Origin: Pseudomonas inefficax
Lineage (GTDB): Bacteria > Pseudomonadota > Gammaproteobacteria > Pseudomonadales > Pseudomonadaceae
Assembly: GCF_900277125.1 (NCBI RefSeq)
Contig: NZ_OPYN01000232.1
Coordinates: forward strand, 1-64,000
DNA: 64,000 bases
Direction: 5' to 3'
Below are positions 17,248 through 26,963 of the stretch, piece by piece. The translations under genes were made by a program, and so were the position numbers. Under the pieces are notes generated by a model. That model saw only the letters and a program-made list of their open reading frames with translations. It did no database searches and was not told the origin of the DNA. Position 1 is the first letter of the stretch; each line of letters opens with the position of its first letter.

Positions 17248-20200
17248 GGGTCTGGCTCCAATGAGCAATGCTCTGCAACAGGATCGACTCCTGGTACGGC
17301 TTGCCCAGGTATTCGTTGACGCCGATGGCCATGGCACGGTCGCGGTGCTTCTGCCCGGTGCGCGAGGTGATCATGATGATCGGCAGGTCTTTCAGCCGCT
17401 CGTCACGACGGATGCGTGTGGCCACCTCGAAGCCGTCCATGCGTGGCATCTCGATATCCAGCAACAACACGTCGGGGCGATGTTCTTCCAGCAGGGCCAT
17501 GGCATCGACCCCGTCCTTGGCCGTCAGCACGCTCATGCCATGGCGTTCCAGCAGGCGGCTGGTGACTTTGCGCACGGTCACCGAATCATCCACCACCATT
17601 ACCAGCAACGACCGCCGTGGCGCCGGGCCGAACACCTGGCGCCGGGCCGCGTCGCCGCCCGGCAGGCGCGCCAGGCGCCGCTGCTGGCCACGCAACTGGC
17701 CCAGCAGGTCGAGAATCAGCACCACCCGGCCATCGCCCAGCAACGTCGCCCCCGACAAACCTGCAACCGCGGCAAACTGCGGCCCCAGGCTTTTCACCAC
17801 GATCTCGCGGCTGGGCGACAGGCTGTCGGCCTGGATGGCGAACGACTGCTCCTGGGAATGCACCAGCAGCACCGGCAGCGGAACGCTCTGCCCGAGCAAT
17901 GCCGGGCGCGGCATACCCTGCAGCAGCTCACCCAGGTAGCGCAGCTCGTATTCGTGGCCAGCATACACATACCGCGGGGCGTCCAGCTGGTAGCACGCCG
18001 CCAGCTCGGCCGGCGGCACGCGGACGATACCCTCGATGGTGTTCAGCGGAATGGCGTACTGCTCTTCGCCCAGGTGCACCATCAGCGCACGGTTGACCGA
18101 CACGGTGAACGGCAGGCGGATCAGGAAGCGCGCGCCCTTGCCTTGGGCCGACTCGATACTCATCGAGCCGCCCAGCTGCTTGACCTCCTCGTGTACCACA
18201 TCCATGCCCAGGCCGCGCCCGGAAATCTGGGTGATCTTCTCGGCCGTGGAAAAGCCCGGGCGCAGGATGAACTGGAGGATCTCGTGATCGCTCAATTGCG
18301 CCTGCGGGTCCAGCAGGCCGCGCTTTATGGCCTTGCGGCGCACCGCTTCCAGTGGCACGCCGGCACCGTCGTCGGTCATTTCAATAACGATGTCGGCGCC
18401 TTCGTGCAACAGATTCAGGTGAATGGTGCCCTGCTCCGGCTTGCCGGCGGCCAGGCGCATTTCGCGGCTTTCCAGGCCATGGTCAACAGCGTTGCGCAGC
18501 ATGTGCTCCAGCGGCGCCACCATACGTTCGAGCACGCTACGGTCCAGTTCGCCCTCGGCATTGCCGACCACCAGCTCCACCTGCTTGCCCAGCTCGCTGG
18601 CCACCTGCCGCACCACCCGCTGCAAGCGCGGTACCAGGCGCTCGAAGGGCACCATCAGGGTAGCGGTCAGGCCTTCCTGCAACTGGCTGTTCACCCGCGC
18701 CTGCTGCTGCAGCAGGCTGTAGGCCTCCTGGGCCCGCTGTGCCAGGGTTTCCTTGAGGTCGAGCAAGTCCGAGGCGGACTCGAACAGGGCCCGCGACAGC
18801 TGCTGCAGCTGCGAGTGGCGGTCCATTTCCAGCGGGTCGAAGTCGTCATAGGCATCGCCTTCGAACTGCTGTCGGCTGGAGATCCGCCCTTGGGTCTCGA
18901 TGTCCAGGCGCAGCAACTGGTCGCGCATGCGCTCGAGGGTGGTTTCCATCTCGTTGAGGGTGAACTGCGCATCGTTGACCTGCTGCTCGATGCGCCCACG
19001 GATGACCGAGTGCTCACCGGCCAGGTTGCCCAGGTCGTCGAGCAACTCGGCATCGACCTTGACCATGTCGCCTGGCGCCCGCTCGGGAGCTGCCGCAGGC
19101 GCCTCACTGGTCGCGGCCTCGACCGGCCCCTGGCCGGCGGCGCTGTCGGCCAGGGCCGAGAAGCTGAAGTTGCGGATGTAGTCGATCAGCGCGGTGGCGG
19201 CATGCAGCGGTTGCCGCAGACGCACGGCATCGAGCATGTGCGCCAGGCGGTCATGGCAGTTCTGCAGCAAGGCGAACAGTGGTGCGCTCGGCGGCATACG
19301 GCCAGCGGCCAGCAGCTCGTAGAGGAACTCCAGTTCGTGGGCCAGGTCGCCGATCGGCGCAATTTCGACCATGCGCGCCACGCCCTTGAGGGTGTGCAGG
19401 TCGCGCATCAGGTTGTCCACCTCGACGCTGCTGCGCGGGTCGGCCTGCCAGCGCGCCAGGGCTGCGGCGGCACTCTCGACGATGTCCGAGCTTTCTTCGA
19501 GGAAGACGTCCAGCAGCTCTTCGCCCGGGCTTTCCGGCTCTTCGATCAGCGGTTCGGCCACAGGCGGAAGCAAAGGGTTGTGCGCCTGCCCCAGGCCAAG
19601 GGTATCGGCCAGGTCCATGTCCGGGTGCAGCGGCGTGACGGTGTCGATGCCCACCAGGCCAGTGGCCTCCGGTGCCAGGGCCTGACCTAGCAGGTTGCGC
19701 AGGCTGTCGACCAGCTCTGCCCTGGGCGGGATGTCCTGCCCAGCCGCCACTTCGTCGAGCATGTCGAGCAGGGCCTCATGGGCCCGCTGCACATGGGCGA
19801 AGAACCGTGCATCAGCGGGCAGACTGCCCTCCTCAACGGCGCCGTACAGGTCGAGCAAAGCCTCGCACACATCATCCATTTGCCACAGGTCGGCCAGGTG
19901 TGCGGCGTGGCCCAGGGATGTCAGTTCGTCGAGCAGGGTTTCCAGCGCATCGCGCTGGCCGGGCTGCTCCTGCCAGCGTGACAGCAACGACTCGGCTTCC
20001 AGCAGGATATCCATGGCCTGGGCCAGGAAACTGGCAGTCAATTGCGGGTCGCGCTTGCTACGCCGCGCATGCTGCGGGTCGCCATGCAAGCTGGCCAGGT
20101 GCCCGTCCACCGCCTGGCCGACCTGCTCGATCAGCTCTGCGGCGCCGGGGATGGCCGCCAGCGGTGTGCTGTCGAGTTGCGCCAGGCCCAAATGGAACAG

Positions 20201-22192
20201 CGAGCGCGCAGCTTCCAGCCATTCGATCTCGGCCATTTGCAGGGGCAGTTGGTGGCCCTTGTATTCACGTGCCAGGCGGTCGAAGGCGGTGGCCAGTTCG
20301 GCGACTGGCATCACCCCGGCCATGGCGGCACTGCCCTTGAGCGTGTGAAGGGCGCGCTGCAGGCCATCGCTGACCTGCGTATCGTGGCCGTCGGCGCCCT
20401 GCAGAAAAGCATCCAGGCTGGCCAGGTGGCCCTGCGCCTCGCTGCGAAAAATATCCAGCAATTGCGGGTCGAGGCCGTCGATGTCAGCCGCCACCGGGGC
20501 ATCATTTTCGGCCAGGGCATGCAGGTGCCCGGCCAGTTGCTCGATTTCCGTCAGTTGCGGCAACTGGCCTGCGGCAAAATCGGCCAGCAGGTCGGGCAGG
20601 TGAACGAAGACCTGCTGCAGGGCCACTACGCCTTCCGGGCTGAGCACGCTGCGGCCCTCGAGTACCCGGTTCAACAGGTGCTCGGCGCCCCAGGCCAGCT
20701 CGGCCACCGCCTCGGCATGTACCATGCGCCCGCTGCCCTTGAGCGTATGCAAGGCGCGGCGCACTTCTGCCAGTGCCTCGCGCTGCTGGTTGTCGGCACG
20801 CCAGCGCAACCAATGGCGCTCGATTTCCGGCAGCAGTTCACCAGCCTCGTCGAGAAACACTTCACGCAGCTCGTCGTCGATGCCATCAGCGCTGCCATCG
20901 TGGCCTGCGGTGGCCTCGACCAGCGCGCAGTGCACACCCAGCGTCGCCAGGCTGGTACGCGCCATTTCGATGAAGGGCTGGCCATCCGCCAGTGGGTCCG
21001 CCACCCGCCATTGCAAGTAGCATTCGGCAGCGCTCAGGGCCTCGGCCAGGTGCGTCAGCTCGTCGGCTGGCGGTTCTACATCCAGATGTTGCAGCCAGCG
21101 CTGCACATAGCTGGCGCAACCGGCAAACAGCTCGGCCACCGCCGGTAGCATCAACATCGCCAGCGCACCGCGAATCTGCTGCAACAGCCCGGGCAAAGGC
21201 TGCAGGCGTTGCCGCGGCCAGTTGGACTCCAGGCAATCACCAATCAGGTCCTTGGCCTGCTGCAGCACGTTCAGCGATTCGTTCAACACCAGTTGGCGGA
21301 TCTCGGCCAGGTCCGAGCCCGGCAGGCCGCCCTGGCCGTTTTCCTCCAGCGGGCCGACCATGCCATTGAGCGTGGCCTCCACATACAGCAGGGCCCCTGC
21401 TACATCCATCAACACCGCGTCGTCCACCGCCCGCTCGCCCTGGGCCAGAGCCTGCAGCGCCAGCACCTGGTCGATGATCACCCGGCGTGGCTGCTGGAAG
21501 CCCAGCACTGCCAGGGTGTCGGCCACGTGGCGCAAGGGTGCCAGCAGGGCATCGAGCTGCTCGCTGTGCTGGCGATCGCCGCGCACGAACTGGTCCAGGC
21601 GCTCCTTGATGCGCACCAGGTCGTCGCACAGCGCAGTCACCACCGAGCGCAGGGCATCGCGTCCGGGCCCTGCCTGCAGTTGCTCGCGCCAGTTGCCCAG
21701 CGACAGGTCGAGGTTGGCCAGGTCGTCGGCACCGGCAAAGCGTTGGGTGGCGCCGCTGATCAGGCTGGCCTGCGCCAGTGGCTCCTCGCCACGGCAAGCC
21801 CGCAGCTGGTTGAGCAGCGGCAGCATCACCAATGGCAGGTCGTGGCGGGCGCCGCGCAGGCGCTCCAGATACGACGGCAGTTGCTCCAGGCCGCGGAACA
21901 ATGCGCCCAGGCAATCACCGCGGGGGCTGACCTGGCCATCGGCCAGGGCCTTGGCGAATAGCTCCAGTTCTTCGGCCAGGCGCGTGGCCCCGCGCAGTTC
22001 GAGCATGCGCAGGCAGCCGTGCACCTGGTGCAGGTTGTCGACCACGAATGCCAGCATCGACAGGTCGCCGGGCTCGCCGGCAAAGCGCTCCAGCGCCTGG
22101 CGCGCCTGGCCCAGGCAGTCGAGGATGGCGGCCTTGGTCCAGGCCAGCGCCACCGTGTCGTGGCGCTCGGGGCTTACAGCTGCTACAGCCAT
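17240..22192 (-). CDS. chpA: Hybrid histidine kinase/response regulator of the type IV pilus chemosensory system
   Basis: A very large CheA (1650 residues). The N-terminal two-thirds is a string of HPt domains. Clear phospho-His sites are seen at LHQVHG (residue 55) and at three LHTLKG motifs around 480, 615 and 930; other repeats are degenerate, for example LQQIRGALAM. Then come the dimerisation helices, the ATPase (HMLRNAVDHG near 1235, DDGAGVP, SGRGLGMDVV), a CheW-like domain and a C-terminal receiver (VVDDSVTVRK; phospho-Asp in LLLDIEMPRMDG near 1579). It phosphorylates PilG and PilH to control twitching motility and surface responses. The start at 22192 has TAGGAG five bases away and fits the P. 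aeruginosa N-terminus. An ATG at 22228 would add 12 residues. Confidence 0.93.
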   Translation of the reverse strand: MAVAAVSPERHDTVALAWTKAAILDCLGQARQALERFAGEPGDLSMLAFVVDNLHQVHGCLRMLELRGATRLAEELELFAKALADGQVSPRGDCLGALFRGLEQLPSYLERLRGARHDLPLVMLPLLNQLRACRGEEPLAQASLISGATQRFAGADDLANLDLSLGNWREQLQAGPGRDALRSVVTALCDDLVRIKERLDQFVRGDRQHSEQLDALLAPLRHVADTLAVLGFQQPRRVIIDQVLALQALAQGERAVDDAVLMDVAGALLYVEATLNGMVGPLEENGQGGLPGSDLAEIRQLVLNESLNVLQQAKDLIGDCLESNWPRQRLQPLPGLLQQIRGALAMLMLPAVAELFAGCASYVQRWLQHLDVEPPADELTHLAEALSAAECYLQWRVADPLADGQPFIEMARTSLATLGVHCALVEATAGHDGSADGIDDELREVFLDEAGELLPEIERHWLRWRADNQQREALAEVRRALHTLKGSGRMVHAEAVAELAWGAEHLLNRVLEGRSVLSPEGVVALQQVFVHLPDLLADFAAGQLPQLTEIEQLAGHLHALAENDAPVAADIDGLDPQLLDIFRSEAQGHLASLDAFLQGADGHDTQVSDGLQRALHTLKGSAAMAGVMPVAELATAFDRLAREYKGHQLPLQMAEIEWLEAARSLFHLGLAQLDSTPLAAIPGAAELIEQVGQAVDGHLASLHGDPQHARRSKRDPQLTASFLAQAMDILLEAESLLSRWQEQPGQRDALETLLDELTSLGHAAHLADLWQMDDVCEALLDLYGAVEEGSLPADARFFAHVQRAHEALLDMLDEVAAGQDIPPRAELVDSLRNLLGQALAPEATGLVGIDTVTPLHPDMDLADTLGLGQAHNPLLPPVAEPLIEEPESPGEELLDVFLEESSDIVESAAAALARWQADPRSSVEVDNLMRDLHTLKGVARMVEIAPIGDLAHELEFLYELLAAGRMPPSAPLFALLQNCHDRLAHMLDAVRLRQPLHAATALIDYIRNFSFSALADSAAGQGPVEAATSEAPAAAPERAPGDMVKVDAELLDDLGNLAGEHSVIRGRIEQQVNDAQFTLNEMETTLERMRDQLLRLDIETQGRISSRQQFEGDAYDDFDPLEMDRHSQLQQLSRALFESASDLLDLKETLAQRAQEAYSLLQQQARVNSQLQEGLTATLMVPFERLVPRLQRVVRQVASELGKQVELVVGNAEGELDRSVLERMVAPLEHMLRNAVDHGLESREMRLAAGKPEQGTIHLNLLHEGADIVIEMTDDGAGVPLEAVRRKAIKRGLLDPQAQLSDHEILQFILRPGFSTAEKITQISGRGLGMDVVHEEVKQLGGSMSIESAQGKGARFLIRLPFTVSVNRALMVHLGEEQYAIPLNTIEGIVRVPPAELAACYQLDAPRYVYAGHEYELRYLGELLQGMPRPALLGQSVPLPVLLVHSQEQSFAIQADSLSPSREIVVKSLGPQFAAVAGLSGATLLGDGRVVLILDLLGQLRGQQRRLARLPGGDAARRQVFGPAPRRSLLVMVVDDSVTVRKVTSRLLERHGMSVLTAKDGVDAMALLEEHRPDVLLLDIEMPRMDGFEVATRIRRDERLKDLPIIMITSRTGQKHRDRAMAIGVNEYLGKPYQESILLQSIAHWSQTHA

Positions 22193-22240
22193 GGGCACTC
22201 CTAGGCGCGGCTTCTCAGTAGAGCTCATCAGCCGGGCTCT

Positions 22241-24295
22241 TCACTTGGGCTCTGCTGGTGGCGGCAGGGTGAACCCGGACACCGAACGGCGCATCTCGCT
22301 GGCCATGCGCGCCAGGTGGCGGATGCTGTCGGCAGTGGCGCTGGAGCCGGCGGAGGTCTGCGCGGTAATCTGCTGGATGACCGCCATGGTGTGGGAGATC
22401 TGCCCGGCAGACGAAGTCTGCAGTTGGGCGGCATCGGAGATGCTGTGGATAAGGTCGGCGAGGTTCTGCGATACGCCTTCGATCTCGGCCAGCGCCACCC
22501 CGGCATCCTGGGCCAGGCGGGCACCGCGTACTACCTCGGCGGTGGTCTGCTCCATGGAGATCACCGCCTCGTTGGTGTCGGCCTGGATGGTGCGCACCAG
22601 CGCCTCGATCTGCCGGGTGGCCGACGACGAACGTTCGGCCAGGCGCTGCACTTCGTCGGCGACCACGGCGAACCCACGGCCGGCCTCGCCAGCCAGCGAA
22701 GCCTGAATCGCCGCGTTGAGGGCCAGGATGTTGGTCTGGTCGGCAATGTCGTCGATCAGGCTGACGATATCGCCGATTTCCTGGGACGATTCACCGAGGC
22801 GCTTGATCCGTTTGGCAGTATCCTGGATCTGCTCGCGAATGTTGTCCATGCCGTTGATGGTGTTGTGCACCACCTCGTTGCCCTTGTTGGCGATTGCCAC
22901 AGAGCGCTCGGCCACCTTGGCAGACTCATAGGCATGCGCTGAAACCCGGTCGATCGATTCGACCATGTCGCCGACCGCCTCGGATGCCTCGCTGATCTGT
23001 TCGGCCTGGTGCTCGGAGGCCTTCGCCAGCTGGCGTGCGGTGTTCTGTGTGTCCTGCACGGCAGCAGCGACCTGTACGGCGCTGTGGTTGATGGTGGCGA
23101 CCAGGTCGCGCAACTGGTCCACGGAATAGTTGATCGAATCGGCAATGGCGCCGGTGAAGTCCTCGGTCACCGATACGGTCACGGTCAGGTCGCCGTCAGC
23201 CAGCTCTTCGATTTCGTCGAGCAGGCGCATGATCGCCTGCTGGTTGCGTTCGTTCTTTTCCGCCGTCTCGCGCAGCTGGCGGTTGGTGGTGCGTACCATG
23301 ACCAGGCCGATGAGGATGATCGAAGCCAGCGCCAGAAGGCCCAGGGCATAACCGCCGACGGTGTCGAGCGTGCGCCCGCCGGCCAGGTTCTCGAAACCGT
23401 TGGCCAGGTGCGAGGCCTCATCGAGCAGGGTTTGCGACAGGCTGAAGATGTTGCCTGCTGCCTCCCGCACGCGGAACAGCTCTGGCGATGTTTCGAGGAT
23501 TTCATCCACCGAGCCTGCAACGAACTGGAACAGCTCGGCAATTTCAGCCAGGCGCGCGCGGGCATCGGCGTCCTCTACGCGGGTCACCTGGATCGCCGCG
23601 TTGCCACTGAGCATGCCCTCGAGTACCTGGCCGAAGCGCCCGGCATCGCGGCCAAAGGCGTCGGCTGCCTGGGCCGCGGCATCGTCACCGGCCAGCACTG
23701 TGTTGACCGAGCCGAGAATGCGTTCGGCCAGCAGCAGCTGGCGCTGGGCTACCGCCACCTGGTTGGCCGGGGCACCGCTCTGCAGCAGGATCTCGACCAC
23801 TTTCTCGTATTCCACCTGCAACTGCGGCACGGTCTCGGCCAGGGTCGCCGCCACCTGGTGCAGCGACAGCACGGTCTGCTCGCTGGCCAGGATGGTGTCG
23901 GTGTTCTTGCGCAGGTTTTCCCAGTCGCGGCGTACCGCTTCCATCTCGTCACGCACCGTGGGCGGCGCAGGTGGCAGGCCGGTGGACTTGTCACCTTCAC
24001 GCAAGTAGCCCCAGCGCCGTTCGAAATCGTTGCGCGCGTCCGATAGCAGCTTGAAGGCCAGGGCCTTGCCGGTGGCGGCTTCGGTGGCGTTCTTGGCGAT
24101 GCGCTGCGACAGCACCCGCAGTTCACCGGCGTGGCCGATGTACTGCTTGTCGTAGTTGGACTGGGTGTTCAGGTAGGCAAAGTTGGCGAACAGCAGGATG
24201 ATCGACAGGATCAGGATCAGGAACAGCACGGTGATCTGCGCGATGCTGCGGGTACGTGGGGTCACGCTGGTGACGGGGGTGGCAGGCTTGTTCAC
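22241..24295 (-). CDS. pilJ: Type IV pilus methyl-accepting chemotaxis protein
   Basis: A 684-residue transmembrane chemoreceptor. TM1 is at about 18-40 and TM2 at about 318-340, bracketing a periplasmic region with two PilJ-type helical modules (RVLSQRIAKNATEAATGKALAFKLL and the later VTRVEDADARARL part). A HAMP-like segment follows, then the signalling helix with the conserved hairpin ADQTNILALNAAIQASLAGE near residue 535, which contacts ChpA and PilI. The start is GTG (24293-24295). In P. aeruginosa PilJ detects pilin at the inner membrane. It is encoded between pilI and chpA. No CheR-binding pentapeptide is seen at the C-terminus. Confidence 0.94.
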   Translation of the reverse strand: MNKPATPVTSVTPRTRSIAQITVLFLILILSIILLFANFAYLNTQSNYDKQYIGHAGELRVLSQRIAKNATEAATGKALAFKLLSDARNDFERRWGYLREGDKSTGLPPAPPTVRDEMEAVRRDWENLRKNTDTILASEQTVLSLHQVAATLAETVPQLQVEYEKVVEILLQSGAPANQVAVAQRQLLLAERILGSVNTVLAGDDAAAQAADAFGRDAGRFGQVLEGMLSGNAAIQVTRVEDADARARLAEIAELFQFVAGSVDEILETSPELFRVREAAGNIFSLSQTLLDEASHLANGFENLAGGRTLDTVGGYALGLLALASIILIGLVMVRTTNRQLRETAEKNERNQQAIMRLLDEIEELADGDLTVTVSVTEDFTGAIADSINYSVDQLRDLVATINHSAVQVAAAVQDTQNTARQLAKASEHQAEQISEASEAVGDMVESIDRVSAHAYESAKVAERSVAIANKGNEVVHNTINGMDNIREQIQDTAKRIKRLGESSQEIGDIVSLIDDIADQTNILALNAAIQASLAGEAGRGFAVVADEVQRLAERSSSATRQIEALVRTIQADTNEAVISMEQTTAEVVRGARLAQDAGVALAEIEGVSQNLADLIHSISDAAQLQTSSAGQISHTMAVIQQITAQTSAGSSATADSIRHLARMASEMRRSVSGFTLPPPAEPK

Positions 24296-24306
24296 GTTCG
24301 CAGGTC

Positions 24307-24861
24307 CTATAACGCCACATCGAGAAAGCCCGGCGCCTGGGCCAGGGCGAAGGGGCTAAAGATCGCCCAGTTGCGTTCACGCGGGAAGTGCCCCTGCACG
24401 AAGGGGGCAGCGGCGCGGATCAGAGGTTGTGGTGGCGACAGTTGCAGGCTGTCCAGGGCAAAGTGCTGCAGGCCCAGCACCTCGTCCACCAGCAGGCCGA
24501 CGAACAGGTCCTCGCGGTCCAGCACCAGCACCCGCCGCTGCTTGCCAGGGGCGGCATGGCCCAGGCCGAAGAAGCTGCTCAGGTCCATCACCGGCAACAA
24601 CCGGCCGCGCAGATTGGCTACCCCGCACACCCATGGCTGCACGCCGGGGACGCGGCTGCTGCGCGGTTCGCGCAGCACCTCGGCCACCTCGCCCATGGGC
24701 GCGACGAACCATTGCCCGGCAATGCGAAAGCCGATGCCGCTCCACTGTTGCAGGCGGATATCCTGCGGCGGCTGGTCGGCGACCAGCAGGCGGCAGCGCC
24801 GGTCGATGTCCAGCAACAACTCGAAGGCGGTCAGCGACGCGCCCTGCGGGCGGGTGGTCAA
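24307..24861 (-). CDS. pilI: CheW-like adaptor of the pilus chemosensory system
   Basis: A 184-residue CheW domain protein linking PilJ to ChpA. GIGFRIAGQWFVAPMGEVAEVL is the first strand block, VCGVANLRGRLLPVMDLSSFFG is the conserved CheW core (G-x-x-N-x-R-G-x-x-x-P-x-x-D), and RVLVLDREDLFVGLLVDEVLGL follows. Its ATG overlaps the pilH stop codon by four bases (ATGA), which indicates translational coupling. Confidence 0.93.
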   Translation of the reverse strand: MTTRPQGASLTAFELLLDIDRRCRLLVADQPPQDIRLQQWSGIGFRIAGQWFVAPMGEVAEVLREPRSSRVPGVQPWVCGVANLRGRLLPVMDLSSFFGLGHAAPGKQRRVLVLDREDLFVGLLVDEVLGLQHFALDSLQLSPPQPLIRAAAPFVQGHFPRERNWAIFSPFALAQAPGFLDVAL

Positions 24862-25223
24862 GCCCCAAGCACCTCTTTGAGCTTGGCGATCAGCGCGTCC
24901 TCTTCCACCGGTTTGGTCAGGAAGTCACGAGCGCCCTGGCGCGTGGCCCAGATACGGTCGGTTTCCTGGTCCTTGGTGGTGACCACGATCACTGGGATGG
25001 CGCTGGTTTCCGGGTCCTTGCTGAGCTGGCGGGTGGCCTGGAAGCCGTTCATGCCAGGCATGACGATATCCATCAGCACCGCGTCGGGCTTGTCCTGCCG
25101 GGCCAGGGCCACGCCATCGGCACCGTTGCTGGCCTTGAGCACCTGGTAGCCGTGCTTTTCCAGCCATTCGGTCAATCGGTACATCTCTGTCGGCGAGTCG
25201 TCGACAATCAGAACTCGGGCCAT
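24858..25223 (-). CDS. pilH: Single-domain response regulator of twitching motility
   Basis: A 121-residue CheY-like receiver. The acidic pair is in VLIVDDSPTEMYRL, the phospho-acceptor Asp in AVLMDIVMPGMNGFQ (about residue 52), the Thr in VIVVTTKD and the Lys in FLTKPVEE. There is no output domain. In P. aeruginosa PilH affects pilus retraction or acts as a phosphate sink for the Chp pathway. It overlaps pilI by four bases. Confidence 0.94.
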   Translation of the reverse strand: MARVLIVDDSPTEMYRLTEWLEKHGYQVLKASNGADGVALARQDKPDAVLMDIVMPGMNGFQATRQLSKDPETSAIPVIVVTTKDQETDRIWATRQGARDFLTKPVEEDALIAKLKEVLGA

Positions 25224-25270
25224 GCTGGTTCCCCATCAGGAAAGAAAGACCGTGCCATGGCGGGGCGCGG

Positions 25271-25672
25271 TCAGGGTGCGTGTTGTTGGGCTGCGGCAAA
25301 ACCGGGCACGTGGGCGCGGATCGCGTCGAGCAGTTCTTCCTTGCTGAACGGTTTGGTCAGGAACTGGTCGGAACCGACCACCCGGCCGCGGGCCTTGTCG
25401 AACAGGCCGTCACGGGACGACAGCAGAATGACCGGGGTGTCCTTGAAGGCACTGTTGTGCTTGATCACCGCGCAGGTCTGGTAGCCGTCCAGGCGCGGCA
25501 TCAGCACATCGACGAAGATGATGCTGGGCTGGTGGTCGACGATCTTGGCCAGGGCATCGAAGCCATCGCTGGCGGTGATCACCTCGCAGCCCGCTTCACC
25601 GAGCAACATCTGCGCGGTGCGGCGGATCGTGCGCGAATCGTCGATCACCATCACCTTCAGGGGTTGTTCCAT
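25271..25672 (-). CDS. pilG: Single-domain response regulator of twitching motility
   Basis: A 133-residue receiver domain, first gene of the pil/chp operon. VMVIDDSRTIRRTAQMLL, IIFVDVLMPRLDGYQ (phospho-Asp), VILLSSRDGLFDKARGR and FLTKPFSKEELL match PilG closely. The frame extends into the upstream REP element, but MEQPLKVMVIDD at 25672 corresponds to the P. aeruginosa start. It lies 47 bases before pilH. In P. aeruginosa PilG promotes pilus extension and cAMP signalling. Confidence 0.94.
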   Translation of the reverse strand: MEQPLKVMVIDDSRTIRRTAQMLLGEAGCEVITASDGFDALAKIVDHQPSIIFVDVLMPRLDGYQTCAVIKHNSAFKDTPVILLSSRDGLFDKARGRVVGSDQFLTKPFSKEELLDAIRAHVPGFAAAQQHAP

Positions 25673-25699
25673 CTCTTGGGCTACCATTTGCCGAAATTC

Positions 25700-25745
25700 T
25701 GGGGGCCGCTGCGCGCCCCTTTCGCGACACAAGGCCGCTCCCACA
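25700..25745. repeat. Single REP unit, family B
   Basis: One unpaired unit (GGGGGCCGCTGCGCGCCCCTTTCGCGACACAAGGCCGCTCCCACAA, truncated relative to the doublets) lies between the divergent pilG and gshB genes, 28 bases from the pilG start. It is the only singlet in the window. Confidence 0.85.
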
Positions 25746-25918
25746 AAGATCGCGCGCCCCTCAGGGCCTGTCGTGCAGCCTCGTGACTGGCATTTTTAGC
25801 ACACTCCGGGTGGCCGTTCCATCTGCGGCGCCCCTTGACCGGCGGCGTTCACGGCGCCACCCTGAGCCACTTTTCTTTCGATCCATCGCGGCCACCCGCC
25901 GCCAAGAGGAACCACCCC

Positions 25919-26872
25919 ATGAGCGTTCGCCTCGGCATTGTCATGGACCCCATCGCGTCCATCTCCTACAAGAAGGACAGCTCGCTGGCCATGCTGCTGG
26001 CCGCCCAGGCACGCGGCTGGAGCCTGTTCTACATGGAGCAGCGCGATATGTACCTGGGCGCCGGCCAGGCCCGTGCGCAGATGCGCCCGCTGAAAGTGTT
26101 CGCCGACCCGGTCCGCTGGTTCGAGCTGGGCGAGGAGCAGGACAGCGCGCTGGCCGAGCTGGATGTGGTCCTGATGCGCAAGGACCCGCCCTTCGACATG
26201 GAGTTCGTCTACAGCACCTACCTGCTGGAGCAGGCCGAACGCGAAGGCGTGCTGGTGGTCAACCGCCCCCAGAGCCTGCGCGACTGCAACGAAAAACTGT
26301 TCGCCACCCAATTCCCGCAGTGCATGGCGCCGACCCTGGTCAGCCGCCGTGTCGACATCCTGCGCGAGTTCGCCAACAGCCGTGGTGACGTAATCCTCAA
26401 GCCGCTGGACGGCATGGGCGGCGCCTCGGTGTTCCGCCACCGCAAGGACGACCCGAACCTGTCGGTGATCCTGGAAACCCTGACTCAGCATGGCAACCAG
26501 CAGATCATGGCGCAGGAATACCTGCCGCAGATCGTCGACGGCGACAAGCGCATCCTGATGATCGACGGCGAACCGGTGGACTTTTGCCTGGCGCGTATCC
26601 CGGCCAGCGGCGAGACCCGTGGCAACCTGGCCGCCGGCGGCCGTGGCGAAGCACGCCCGCTGACCGACCGCGACCGCTGGATCGCCGCCCAGGTCGGCCC
26701 GACCCTGCGCGAGAAGGGCCTGATGTTCGTGGGTCTTGACGTGATCGGCGACTACCTCACCGAAATCAACGTCACCAGCCCCACCTGCATCCGCGAGATC
26801 GATGCCGCCTACAACACCGACATCGGCGGGCAATTGATGGATGCCATTGATCGCCAGCTGAAGGCGCGCTGA
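25919..26872 (+). CDS. gshB: Glutathione synthetase
   Basis: ATP-grasp enzyme that joins gamma-glutamylcysteine and glycine to make glutathione. It has 317 residues, the standard length. The N-terminus LGIVMDPIASISYKKDSSLAML binds substrate. Other family stretches are LMRKDPPFDMEFVYSTYLLE, ILKPLDGMGGASVFR (ATP-grasp loop), MAQEYLPQIVDGDKRI, ASGETRGNLAAGG and FVGLDVIGDYLTEINVTSPT. The start at 25919 follows AAGAGGAACC. It is divergent from pilG and is followed by a TonB gene. Confidence 0.96.
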   Translation: MSVRLGIVMDPIASISYKKDSSLAMLLAAQARGWSLFYMEQRDMYLGAGQARAQMRPLKVFADPVRWFELGEEQDSALAELDVVLMRKDPPFDMEFVYSTYLLEQAEREGVLVVNRPQSLRDCNEKLFATQFPQCMAPTLVSRRVDILREFANSRGDVILKPLDGMGGASVFRHRKDDPNLSVILETLTQHGNQQIMAQEYLPQIVDGDKRILMIDGEPVDFCLARIPASGETRGNLAAGGRGEARPLTDRDRWIAAQVGPTLREKGLMFVGLDVIGDYLTEINVTSPTCIREIDAAYNTDIGGQLMDAIDRQLKAR

Positions 26873-26963
26873 CCGCCGACGCACGGCTACAACCCAGAGT
26901 GGGGTATGATGCGGGTCCTTTTGGCCTGGCCTGCTACCCCGCCCTGCGGTTGCTGGAAACCCG

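Noticed and set aside
16991..19690. Long plus-strand open frame antisense to chpA (899 codons)
   Set aside because: It is a shadow of high-GC codon use. The composition is rich in Gln, His, Arg and Ala, without domain features, while the minus strand encodes a complete CheA.
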